From contig NZ_KB894769.1 in assembly GCF_000374625.1 (NCBI RefSeq), positions 62,001 to 126,000 on the forward strand: a DNA stretch of 64,000 nt. The letters run 5' to 3'. The position numbers were made by a program, and so were the translations under genes. Position 1 is the first letter of the stretch. Every line of letters begins with the position of its first letter. This document shows positions 56,870 through 64,000 of this stretch, piece after piece. This DNA is from Allobrachymonas chironomi DSM 19884 (lineage in GTDB: Bacteria; Pseudomonadota; Gammaproteobacteria; Burkholderiales; Burkholderiaceae_C). A model generated the notes under the pieces. That model had not been told where the DNA came from and searched no databases. It saw nothing but the letters and a program-made list of their open reading frames with translations.

Positions 56870-58399
56870 TCAGGCCGGCAGTGCCACCAGCGGGTTGCCA
56901 AACATCGGGTCATCCTTCTTGGAGTCCAGGGCCTTCTGCAGGTCCAGACCCAGCGCCTTGGCGACACCAGCGCCGTAGGCCGGATCGGCCGCGTTGCAGT
57001 TGCGGATGTGGCGGAACTTGACGAATTCCGGCGCATCGCCCATGGCACGGGCGGTGTTGCCAAACAGCACTTCCTGCTGCTCGGGCGTCATCAGCTGGAA
57101 CAGCTTGCGCGGCTGCTCGAAGTAGTTGCTGTCGTCCTCGTGGAAGCTCCAGTGCTTGGCGTCACCAGTGATCTTCAGCGGCGGCTCCTCGAACTCGGGC
57201 TGTGCCTGCCACTGGCCGAAGCTGTTCGGCTCGTAGTGCGGCAGGCCGCCGTAGTTGCCATCCACACGGCCGATACCGTCGCGGTGGTTGCTGTGCACCG
57301 GGCAGCGCGCGGCGTTGACCGGAATCTGCTGGTAGTTGGTGCCCAGGCGGTAGCGCTGTGCATCGGCGTAGTTGAACAGGCGAGACTGCAGCATGCGGTC
57401 CGGGCTGGCACCAATGCCGGGCACCAGGTTGCCCGGGGCAAACGCGCTCTGCTCGACGTCGGCAAAGAAGTTTTCCGGGTTGCGGTTGAGCTCGAACTCG
57501 CCCACTTCGATCAGCGGATAGTCGCCCTTGTACCAGACCTTGGTCAGGTCGAACGGGTGCAGCGGGTACTTCTCGGCATCGGCCTCGGGCATGATTTGCA
57601 CGTACATGGTCCACTTCGGGAACTCGCCACGCTCGATCGCCTCGTACAGGTCCTTCTGATGGCTTTCACGGTCCTGGCCCACCAGTTCGGCGGCTTCGGC
57701 ATCGGTCAGGTTCTTGATGCCCTGCTGGGTGCGGAAGTGCATCTTGACCCAGAAGCGCTCGCCGTCCTTGTTCCAGAAGCTGTAGGTGTGCGAGCTGAAG
57801 CCGTGCATGTGGCGGTAGCTGGCCGGAATGCCGCGGTCGCTCATCACGATAGTGACCTGGTGCAGCGCTTCCGGGTTGAGCGTCCACCAGTCCCAGTTGT
57901 TGGTGGCAGAGCGCATATTGGTGCGCGGGTCGCGCTTGACCGCCTTGTTCAGGTCGGGGAACTGGCGCGGGTCACGGATGAAGAACACCGGCGTGTTGTT
58001 GCCGACCATGTCCCAGTTGCCTTCTTCGGTGTAGAACTTCAGGGCAAAGCCACGGATATCGCGCTCGGCATCGGCCGCACCGCGCTCGCCGGCGACGGTG
58101 GTGAAGCGGGCAAACATCTCGGTCTTCTTGCCGACTTCGCTGAAGATGGCGGCGCGGGTGTACTTGGTGATGTCCTTGGTCACGGTAAAGGTACCGAAAG
58201 CACCCGAGCCCTTGGCGTGCATGCGGCGCTCCGGAATCACCTCACGCACGAAATTGGCCAGCTTTTCCTGCAGCCAGACATCCTGCGCCAGCAGCGGGCC
58301 GCGCGGACCGGCAGTCAGGCTGTCACGGTTGGTGGGAACGGGCGCACCGAAATCGGTGGTGAGATGGGTGACCGGACATTGGGGCTTGTTGTCTTTCAT
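56870..58399 (-). CDS. katA: Monofunctional haem catalase
   Basis: Decomposes H2O2. The 509-residue protein has catalytic His61 ([14 protein letters not shown]), Asn134 ([11 protein letters not shown]) and the haem-ligand Tyr in [14 protein letters not shown] near 344. Its length fits the small-subunit catalases. No signal peptide. The start at 58399 follows AAGGAAC. It stands alone, and an OxyR-like half-site is ~120 bases upstream. Confidence 0.94.
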   Translation of the reverse strand: MKDNKPQCPVTHLTTDFGAPVPTNRDSLTAGPRGPLLAQDVWLQEKLANFVREVIPERRMHAKGSGAFGTFTVTKDITKYTRAAIFSEVGKKTEMFARFTTVAGERGAADAERDIRGFALKFYTEEGNWDMVGNNTPVFFIRDPRQFPDLNKAVKRDPRTNMRSATNNWDWWTLNPEALHQVTIVMSDRGIPASYRHMHGFSSHTYSFWNKDGERFWVKMHFRTQQGIKNLTDAEAAELVGQDRESHQKDLYEAIERGEFPKWTMYVQIMPEADAEKYPLHPFDLTKVWYKGDYPLIEVGEFELNRNPENFFADVEQSAFAPGNLVPGIGASPDRMLQSRLFNYADAQRYRLGTNYQQIPVNAARCPVHSNHRDGIGRVDGNYGGLPHYEPNSFGQWQAQPEFEEPPLKITGDAKHWSFHEDDSNYFEQPRKLFQLMTPEQQEVLFGNTARAMGDAPEFVKFRHIRNCNAADPAYGAGVAKALGLDLQKALDSKKDDPMFGNPLVALPA

Positions 58400-58541
58400 C
58401 GTGGTTCCTTGTGCTGTGGTGGGGGAAGAGGCTGTCGGGATATTGTGCGCCAGACAGTGGATTCCATGATGCCGCAAGGGATCGAAATGTCAAAGACAAT
58501 TCAGATTAATAACACGATAGCCAAAAACTAAAGCTGGGCGC

Positions 58542-58578
58542 AAAAAAACCGCATGCGGGGCAGTCCTCGCATGCGGTT
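58542..58578 (-). terminator. Terminator of scoB
   Basis: AACCGCATGCG / CGCATGCGGTT, 11-bp perfect stem; on the minus strand TTTTTTT follows, 22 bases past the scoB stop. Confidence 0.9.
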
Positions 58579-58599
58579 CGGTGCGGTGGCGTCTGCCCT

Positions 58600-59241
58600 T
58601 TACTGGATCAGCGGCACGCCCGTCTTGGACTGCACTTCCTCGAAGCTGACCTCAGGGGCCAGCTCCAGCACTTTCAGGCCTTCCGGCGTCACGTCAAACA
58701 CGCCCAGGTCGGTGATGATCATGTCCACCACGCCCACCCCGGTCAGCGGCAGGGTGCATTCGGGCAGGATCTTCAGATCGGTGGTGCCATCCTTCTTGCG
58801 CGCCACGTGCTCCATCAGCACGATCACGCGCTTCACGCCGGCCACCAGGTCCATGGCGCCGCCCATGCCCTTGACCATCTTGCCCGGAATCATCCAGTTG
58901 GCCAGGTCACCCTTGGCGGTCACCTGCATGGCGCCCAGGATGGACAGATTGATCTTGCCGCCACGAATCATGGCAAAGGACTGGTCGCTGCCGAAGATGG
59001 ACGAGCCCTTGATGGTCGTCACGGTCTGCTTGCCGGCGTTGATCAGGTCGGCATCCACTTCGTCTTCGGACGGGAACGGGCCGATGCCCAGCATGCCGTT
59101 CTCGCTCTGCAGCCAGACTTCCTTGTCGTTCGGCACGTGGTTGGCCACCAGCGTGGGAATGCCGATGCCGAGGTTGACGTAAAAGCCGTCCTGCAGCTCC
59201 TGGGCTGCGCGCGCAGCCATTTGGTCTTGGGTCCAAGCCAT
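58600..59241 (-). CDS. scoB: 3-oxoacid CoA-transferase subunit B
   Basis: Beta subunit of succinyl-CoA:3-oxoacid (acetoacetate) CoA-transferase. The catalytic Glu47 is in [13 protein letters not shown], with [13 protein letters not shown] before it and [14 protein letters not shown]-like ([17 protein letters not shown]) after. The 213-residue length is normal. It follows scoA by 21 bases on the same strand. Used in ketone-body or poly-hydroxybutyrate breakdown. Confidence 0.94.
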   Translation of the reverse strand: MAWTQDQMAARAAQELQDGFYVNLGIGIPTLVANHVPNDKEVWLQSENGMLGIGPFPSEDEVDADLINAGKQTVTTIKGSSIFGSDQSFAMIRGGKINLSILGAMQVTAKGDLANWMIPGKMVKGMGGAMDLVAGVKRVIVLMEHVARKKDGTTDLKILPECTLPLTGVGVVDMIITDLGVFDVTPEGLKVLELAPEVSFEEVQSKTGVPLIQ

Positions 59242-59262
59242 GGTGATGTCTCCTGATTCTGA

Positions 59263-59964
59263 TTACTTGTGGTCGCGGATGGTGCGCTTCTCGATGCGCT
59301 TCTCGGGCATGGGGTTGTGCACGATGCGGTGCACGTAGATGCCGGGCAGGTGCACGTCATCCGGGGCGATTTCGCCGTTGGCCACGATGCGTTCCACTTC
59401 CACGATGCAGATCTTGCCGGCAGTGGCGGCTGCGGGGTTGAAGTTGCGCGCCGTCAGGTTGAAGCGCAGGTTGCCGCTGCGATCCGCCACATCGGCCTTG
59501 ATCAGCGACACCTCGGGGAACAGGCCGTGCTCCATCACGTAGGTTTCGCCGTTGAATTCACGCAGTTCCTTGCCTTCGGCCACCAGCGTGCCCACGCCGG
59601 TCTTGGTGAAGAAGGCCGGAATGCCGGCGCCGCCGGCGCGCAGCTTCTCGGCCAGCGTGCCCTGGGGCGTGAATTCCAGCTCCAGCTCGCCTGCCAGGTA
59701 CTGACGTTCGAACTCCTTGTTCTCGCCCACGTAGGAGGAGATCATCTTCTTGATCTGGCGCGTTTCCAGCAGCTTGCCCAGACCAAAACCGTCCACGCCG
59801 GCGTTGTTGGAAATGACCGTCAGGTCCTTCACGCCACTTTCGCACAGGGCGTCAATCAGCGCCTCGGGAATGCCGCACAGGCCAAAGCCACCCACGGCCA
59901 GCAGCTGACCATCCTTCACCACGCCCTTGAGCGCTTCAGTTGCGCTCGGATAAATCTTGTTCAC
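59263..59964 (-). CDS. scoA: 3-oxoacid CoA-transferase subunit A
   Basis: Alpha subunit of the same enzyme. It has VGGFGLCGIPEALIDAL, ISNNAGVDGFGLG, SSYVGENKEFERQYL and KLRAGGAGIPAFFT, close to the ScoA pattern I know from other bacteria. Length 233. It starts a two-gene operon with scoB and faces a PAS-LuxR gene across a 66-base region with a strong inverted repeat. Confidence 0.95.
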   Translation of the reverse strand: MNKIYPSATEALKGVVKDGQLLAVGGFGLCGIPEALIDALCESGVKDLTVISNNAGVDGFGLGKLLETRQIKKMISSYVGENKEFERQYLAGELELEFTPQGTLAEKLRAGGAGIPAFFTKTGVGTLVAEGKELREFNGETYVMEHGLFPEVSLIKADVADRSGNLRFNLTARNFNPAAATAGKICIVEVERIVANGEIAPDDVHLPGIYVHRIVHNPMPEKRIEKRTIRDHK

Positions 59965-59998
59965 GCTTGTCTCCTGATAATGTCAAAACAGTTCTACG

Positions 59999-60024
59999 AT
60001 ACTACGTATTCGTCTACGTAGTAT
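59999..60024. promoter_or_regulatory. Inverted repeat between scoA and the PAS-LuxR gene
   Basis: ATACTACGTA-TTCGTC-TACGTAGTAT, perfect 10-bp arms. A third CTACG unit lies at 59994-59998. It sits between divergent genes and overlaps the plausible promoter of each, so it is probably the binding site of the adjacent PAS-LuxR regulator. Confidence 0.75.
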
Positions 60025-60030
60025 TGCGTA

Positions 60031-60648
60031 ATGGACAACACGCATATGCCATCCACCCCCATGGAATCGCCCTTTCCTGCCAGCGCCGACTACCGCTGGG
60101 CCTTTGACCTGGCGCCCATCGGCCTGATTCTGTCACGCCAGCGCATCATCGTCGATTGCAACCAGAAAGTCTGTGAGCTCTTTGCGGTCGAGCGCGAAGA
60201 CCTGCTGCAGCAGAGCTTTGCCATCCTGTACCCGAGCCAGGACGAATTCCAGCGCACCGGCGAACGCATTGCCCAGCCGCTGATGCACCACGGCAGCTAC
60301 CGTGACGAGCGCATCATGCGGCGTGTCGGAGGCCGTTTTGCCGGCGAGCTGTTCTGGTGCCGCGTCTCGGGCCGGGCGCTGGATCGCAGCGATCCGCACG
60401 CCGCCGGCATCTGGAGCTTCGAGGACATCGACAGCCGCCAGCCCCTCACGCCCGATCGCGCCACGCTCACCCCGCGTGAGCGCGAGGTGGCCAGCCAGCT
60501 GCTGACCGGCATGACCTCCAAGGAAATCGCCCGGGCGCTGGGCCTGAGCCACCGCACGGTGGAAGTTCACCGCGCCAGCCTGATGCGCAAGTACGGTACC
60601 GGCACGACCGCCACGCTGGTGCAAAAGCTGATGGCCGGGTCCCCCTGA
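60031..60648 (+). CDS. PAS-domain LuxR-type transcription regulator
   Basis: A 205-residue regulator. Residues ~20-125 form a PAS domain (FDLAPIGLILSRQRIIVDCN), and 140-205 a LuxR/GerE HTH with LTPREREVASQLLTGMTSKE and LSHRTVEVHRASLMRKYG. No receiver or His-kinase domain is present, so it probably senses a ligand or redox state directly. ATG at 60031 is used; ATG 60046 is possible. It faces scoAB and is a good candidate to control them. Confidence 0.88.
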   Translation: MDNTHMPSTPMESPFPASADYRWAFDLAPIGLILSRQRIIVDCNQKVCELFAVEREDLLQQSFAILYPSQDEFQRTGERIAQPLMHHGSYRDERIMRRVGGRFAGELFWCRVSGRALDRSDPHAAGIWSFEDIDSRQPLTPDRATLTPREREVASQLLTGMTSKEIARALGLSHRTVEVHRASLMRKYGTGTTATLVQKLMAGSP

Positions 60649-60741
60649 AGCGCCAGCCAGATACCGTGAAAGACCCGATAGGCAGCCTGCCCGCTTCCGG
60701 CCTAGCATGAAAAGCTGTACCGACTTTTGACCCTTCACGCC

Positions 60742-61338
60742 ATGACCGACACCCAGCAGCGCTACCCCTTTCCCGCCCTGGAGCATCTGCCTGACGATAT
60801 CCGCGACACCATTCTGGCGGTGCAGGAAAAGAGCGGCTTCGTGCCCAACGTGTTCCTGCAACTGGCGCGCCGCCCGGCCGAATGGCGTGCCTTCTTTGCC
60901 TACCACGATGCGCTGATGCTGCGCGAGGACAGCTCGCTGAGCAAGGCCGAGCGCGAGATGATCATCACCGTCATCAGTGCACAAAACCAGTGTCTCTACT
61001 GCGTGATGGCGCATGGCGCCCTGCTGCGCATCTTCAAGCGCGATCCGCTGATCGCCGACCAGGTTGCCATCAACTACCGCAGCGCCGCGCTGAGCCCGCG
61101 CGAGCGCGCCATGCTGGATTTCGCCACCCGGGTAAATGAGGCCTCACACACCATCAGCGATACCGACTTCGAACACCTGCGTGCCCACGGCTTTGACGAC
61201 GAGGACATCTGGGACATCGCCAGCATCACCGGCCTGTTCGGCCTGAGCAACCGCATCGTCGCCTTTACCGGCATGGAGCCGAACCCGGAGTTCTATCTGA
61301 TGGGACGCCAGCCGCGCAAGAAGCCCGCCGAGGCCTGA
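60742..61338 (+). CDS. AhpD-like / carboxymuconolactone decarboxylase-family peroxidase-related protein
   Basis: A 198-residue all-helical protein with the AhpD-type redox centre: Cys84 and Cys87 (CLYC) and His91, in ITVISAQNQCLYCVMAHGA. It may reduce peroxides or recycle a thiol partner. A longer reading from a TTG at 60727 is unlikely. It converges with the thioesterase gene, only three bases between stops. Confidence 0.85.
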   Translation: MTDTQQRYPFPALEHLPDDIRDTILAVQEKSGFVPNVFLQLARRPAEWRAFFAYHDALMLREDSSLSKAEREMIITVISAQNQCLYCVMAHGALLRIFKRDPLIADQVAINYRSAALSPRERAMLDFATRVNEASHTISDTDFEHLRAHGFDDEDIWDIASITGLFGLSNRIVAFTGMEPNPEFYLMGRQPRKKPAEA

Positions 61339-61341
61339 GAC

Positions 61342-61782
61342 CTACGGCTGCGGCGGCAGCACCGCCAGCACGCTGTCGCGCACCCAGTCGGGCAGCGCCA
61401 CCGCCTTGCCGGCGGCGTAGTCCACCCACACCATGGTGCAGCCGCCATCGGCCACCACGATGTCAGGCTGGCCATCGTGCTCGATGGTCATCCACATGTC
61501 ACAGGAGCTGCGCCCCACACCGTTGACGAACAGGCGCACGCGCAGCTGTGCCGGATACTCCAGCTGGCGGTAGAAGTTGGTGAACACATTCGCCACCACC
61601 GGGCCGGTACCGCCCTCCTGCATGCTGTTGCGCATCTCCACCAGCCAGCGCACGCGCGCCTCCTCGAAGTAGCGCACGTACAGGGTGTTGTTCAGGTGGG
61701 CAAAGGCGTCCATGTCGCCCCAGCGCATGGACAGCACGGTATCGTAGATCTGGTACTTGGTATCGGGCAGGGGCAGTTTCAT
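61342..61782 (-). CDS. Acyl-CoA thioesterase (4HBT family)
   Basis: A 146-residue hot-dog-fold thioesterase with the family signature MRWGDMDAFAHLNNTLYVRY (catalytic Asp23 or Asp25 and His29). The Asn-Asn after His and the YFEEAR following are typical of the YbgC-like group. No signal peptide. Substrate chain length is not clear. It converges with the AhpD-like gene. Confidence 0.88.
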   Translation of the reverse strand: MKLPLPDTKYQIYDTVLSMRWGDMDAFAHLNNTLYVRYFEEARVRWLVEMRNSMQEGGTGPVVANVFTNFYRQLEYPAQLRVRLFVNGVGRSSCDMWMTIEHDGQPDIVVADGGCTMVWVDYAAGKAVALPDWVRDSVLAVLPPQP

Positions 61783-61966
61783 GGGTCAGGACGCTGGAAT
61801 CGGGATATAAACAGGCAATGCCTGCAGCACAAGCGGTCAATTTTGTCAGACTCTGGCCGGAGCAGCCGTCAATTGTCCCTACAATGAGGACAAACTGTCA
61901 CAAAGTCGTCGCCCTGCGCAGCAGGCGGCCCCATTGCCACGGTCACATAGCCCAGAGGGAGACACC

Positions 61967-63658
61967 ATGACCCCAGAACAAATCCTCGAACAATTCGGTC
62001 CGCGCGAGTCCATGGAATACGATGTGGTCATCGTTGGTGGCGGCCCCGCCGGCCTGTCCACCGCCATCCGCCTGAAGCAGCTGGCCGCCGAGAAGGACAC
62101 CGAAATCAACGTCGTGGTACTGGAAAAAGGCTCCGAGCCCGGCTCCCACATCCTGTCCGGTGCCACGTTCGATCCGCGCGCGCTGACCGAGCTGATCCCC
62201 GACTGGAAGGAAAAAGGCGCACCGCTGAACCAACCGGTCAAGGAAGATGCCTTCCTGATGCTGAAGGAAAACTCCGCCAGGCGCATGCCCAACTTCCTGC
62301 TGCCCAAATGCTTCCACAACGAGGGCAACTACATCATCAGCCTGGCTGATCTCACCCGCTGGCTGGGCCAGCAGGCCGAAGAGCTGGGCGTGGAAATCTT
62401 CCCCGGTTTTGCTGCCGCCGAAGTGCTCTACAACGACGATGGCTCGGTCAAGGGGGTGGCGACCGGCAACATGGGTATCGGCAAGGACGGCGAGCCTACC
62501 GACGCTTTCCAGCTGGGCATGGAACTGCATGCCAAATACACCATCTTTGCCGAAGGCTGCCGCGGCCACCTGGGCCGCCAGCTGATTGCACGCTACAAGC
62601 TCGACGAGGGCAAGGATCCGCAAGCCTATGGCATCGGCATCAAGGAGCTGTGGGAAATCGATCCGTCCCGCCACGAACCCGGTCTGGTGTTGCACACCGC
62701 CGGCTGGCCGATGGACAACGACACCTACGGCGGCTCCTTCATGTACCACTACGACGACAACAAGGTGGTGGTCGGTTTCGTGATCGGCCTGGACTACCAG
62801 AACCCCTGGCTGAGCCCGTTCGAGGAGTTCCAGCGTTTCAAGACGCACCCCAACATCAAGTGGTATTTCACCGACAGCGAAGGCAACGTCAACGCCAAGC
62901 GCCTCAGCTACGGTGCCCGCGCCCTCACCGCTGGCGGCCTGCTGGCCCTGCCCAAGACCGTGTTCCCGGGTGGCGCACTGGTGGGCGACGATGCCGGCTA
63001 CCTGAATGCCAGCCGCATCAAGGGCAGCCACGCCGCCATCAAGACCGGCATGCTGGCTGCCGAAGCCGCCTTCGAGGCCATTGCTGCCGGCCGCCAGTTC
63101 GACGAGCTCAGCGCCTACCCGGCGGCCTTCGAGACCAGCTGGCTGTACGACGAGCTGAACAAGGCACGCAACTACAAGTACTGGTTCGGCAAGGGTACCG
63201 AAACCGCCACGCTGATGACCGGTATCGAGCAGAAGCTGTTTGGCGGCAACATGCCCTGGACCAAGCACCGCACCAAGCCCGACCACGTCAAGCTCAAGCC
63301 GGCAGCCGAATGCCAGAAGATCGACTATCCCAAGCCCGACGGCAAGCTGACCTTTGACCGTCTGAGCAGCGTGTTCATTGCCAACGTGCACCACGAGGAA
63401 AACCAGCCGGCGCACCTGACGCTGAAGGATGCCAGCGTGCCGGTCAACGTCAACCTGGCCAAGTATGCCGGCCCCGAAGCCCGCTACTGTCCGGCCGCCG
63501 TGTACGAATTTGTCGCCAATGACGATGGCAGCCAGCGCCTGCAGATCAATGCCGCCAACTGCGTGCACTGCAAGACCTGCGACATCAAGGACCCGACCCA
63601 GAACATCGTCTGGGTGACGCCGGAAGGCGGCGGCGGGCCGAACTACGGCAGCATGTAA
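61967..63658 (+). CDS. Electron transfer flavoprotein-ubiquinone oxidoreductase
   Basis: Passes electrons from ETF to ubiquinone during fatty-acid and amino-acid oxidation. The 563-residue protein has the FAD site [12 protein letters not shown] near 21-32, membrane-associated quinone region, and a 4Fe-4S cluster from [10 protein letters not shown] and [13 protein letters not shown]. The start at 61967 follows GGGAG. It is a long single gene, next to pyrG with a terminator between. Confidence 0.95.
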   Translation: MTPEQILEQFGPRESMEYDVVIVGGGPAGLSTAIRLKQLAAEKDTEINVVVLEKGSEPGSHILSGATFDPRALTELIPDWKEKGAPLNQPVKEDAFLMLKENSARRMPNFLLPKCFHNEGNYIISLADLTRWLGQQAEELGVEIFPGFAAAEVLYNDDGSVKGVATGNMGIGKDGEPTDAFQLGMELHAKYTIFAEGCRGHLGRQLIARYKLDEGKDPQAYGIGIKELWEIDPSRHEPGLVLHTAGWPMDNDTYGGSFMYHYDDNKVVVGFVIGLDYQNPWLSPFEEFQRFKTHPNIKWYFTDSEGNVNAKRLSYGARALTAGGLLALPKTVFPGGALVGDDAGYLNASRIKGSHAAIKTGMLAAEAAFEAIAAGRQFDELSAYPAAFETSWLYDELNKARNYKYWFGKGTETATLMTGIEQKLFGGNMPWTKHRTKPDHVKLKPAAECQKIDYPKPDGKLTFDRLSSVFIANVHHEENQPAHLTLKDASVPVNVNLAKYAGPEARYCPAAVYEFVANDDGSQRLQINAANCVHCKTCDIKDPTQNIVWVTPEGGGGPNYGSM

Positions 63659-63682
63659 GCAGCCCGGCCCCTGAGGCCCATG

Positions 63683-63717
63683 CAGGCAGGCACCCTCCGG
63701 TTCCTGCCTGTTTTTTT
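63683..63717 (+). terminator. Terminator of ETF-QO
   Basis: CAGGCAGG-C-ACC pairs with GGT-T-CCTGCCTG, followed by TTTTTTT. Confidence 0.9.
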
Positions 63718-63783
63718 GCTTTTGCCCCACGCCATGGGCCGCCGCTTGCAGCCGGCCTTGCCCCGCGGGAATGGCTTGCCCTT

Positions 63784-63789
63784 TATAAT
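63784..63789 (+). promoter_or_regulatory. -10 element of pyrG
   Basis: A perfect TATAAT 39 bases before the pyrG start. A TTGCCC lies 20 bases upstream, a non-ideal spacing. Confidence 0.5.
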
Positions 63790-63828
63790 CGGAATTTCCC
63801 ACCATGCGGGCACGCCCCGCTTCTGGCC

Positions 63829-64000
63829 ATGACTACCAAATTTGTATTCGTCACCGGCGGTGTCGTCTCTTCCCTGGGCAAGGGCATTGCGGCAGCTTCG
63901 CTGGCTGCCATCCTGGAATCGCGCGGCCTCAAGGTCACCCTGGTCAAGCTGGATCCGTACATCAACGTCGATCCCGGCACCATGAGCCCCTTCCAGCACG
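63829..64000 (+). CDS. pyrG: CTP synthase, N-terminal part (partial)
   Basis: Makes CTP from UTP, ATP and glutamine. Only the first 57 codons are in the window. They read [20 protein letters not shown] and then [20 protein letters not shown], the invariant CTP synthase start with the P-loop-like GVVSSLGKG. The amidotransferase half lies beyond the window. Confidence 0.97.
   Translation, partial: MTTKFVFVTGGVVSSLGKGIAAASLAAILESRGLKVTLVKLDPYINVDPGTMSPFQH

Noticed and set aside
61943-63805. A 620-codon frame antisense to ETF-QO
   Set aside because: ETF-QO has all its motifs, RBS and terminator on the plus strand.

Overview
The window is GC-rich, gene-dense chromosomal DNA from a Gram-negative bacterium. 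Lipid A and Kdo genes (msbA, lpxK, kdsB), a Tol-Pal segment, clpS-clpA, and the run yebC-purD-acyltransferase-hemF-nadD/rsfS-rlmH-maf-rng are typical of betaproteobacteria of the order Burkholderiales. The small Trm112-like protein with a VCPVTKGPL start and the xseA-sodB and lpxK-kdsB neighbourhoods suggest Comamonadaceae or a close relative. This placement is inferred from gene order and protein character, not from a database search.

Layout. 1-1805: the tail of a LysR regulator, a small exported Ala-rich protein, an orphan 181-residue protein of unknown function, and tRNA-Lys(UUU). 1844-5305 (minus): tolB-pal-cpoB-tcdA. 5527-7491: msbA. 7498-15231 (minus): a tight housekeeping run, yebC to rng, in which NadD and RsfS form one open frame. 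15322-17471: a HerA/YjgR-type ATPase and upp. 17548-25265: clpA and clpS, a cold-shock protein, icd, a DUF192 protein, sodB and xseA. 25670-27808: lpxK, a Trm112-like protein and kdsB. 27828-31330 (minus): a Gly/Met-rich membrane-anchored protein and alaS.

31409-42217 is a cobalamin island. A sigma70 promoter and a cobalamin riboswitch precede a CbiM-type permease and eleven biosynthetic genes: cobM, cbiX, cobH, cbiD, cobL, cobI, cbiG, cobE, cobJ, a thioredoxin-like [2Fe-2S] ferredoxin and cbiA. CbiX, CbiD and CbiG with no CobG or CobN mark the early-cobalt (anaerobic-type) corrin route. The precorrin-6A reductase (CbiJ/CobK) is not visible. Many genes overlap or abut, which suggests translational coupling.

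42330-48184: gabD, tRNA-Gly(CCC), an alpha/beta hydrolase, an AAHS-type aromatic acid transporter and the outer-membrane part of an RND pump. 48177-53670 completes the tripartite drug efflux operon and its divergent AcrR-type repressor, with an AcrR-like operator between them. 53770-55428: panB-panC. 55513-58399: a 52-residue basic protein, a DedA-rhodanese fusion and a catalase. 58600-60648: scoB-scoA facing a PAS-LuxR regulator across a strong inverted repeat. The window ends with an AhpD-like protein, a thioesterase, ETF-ubiquinone oxidoreductase and the start of pyrG.

No insertion sequence, prophage or CRISPR array was seen. The least ordinary features are the NadD-RsfS fusion with a histone-H1-like tail, the cobalamin island with its His-rich chelatase and missing reductase, tcdA directly upstream of a tRNA its product can modify, three clear palindromic operators, and a DnaA-box pair upstream of lpxK.
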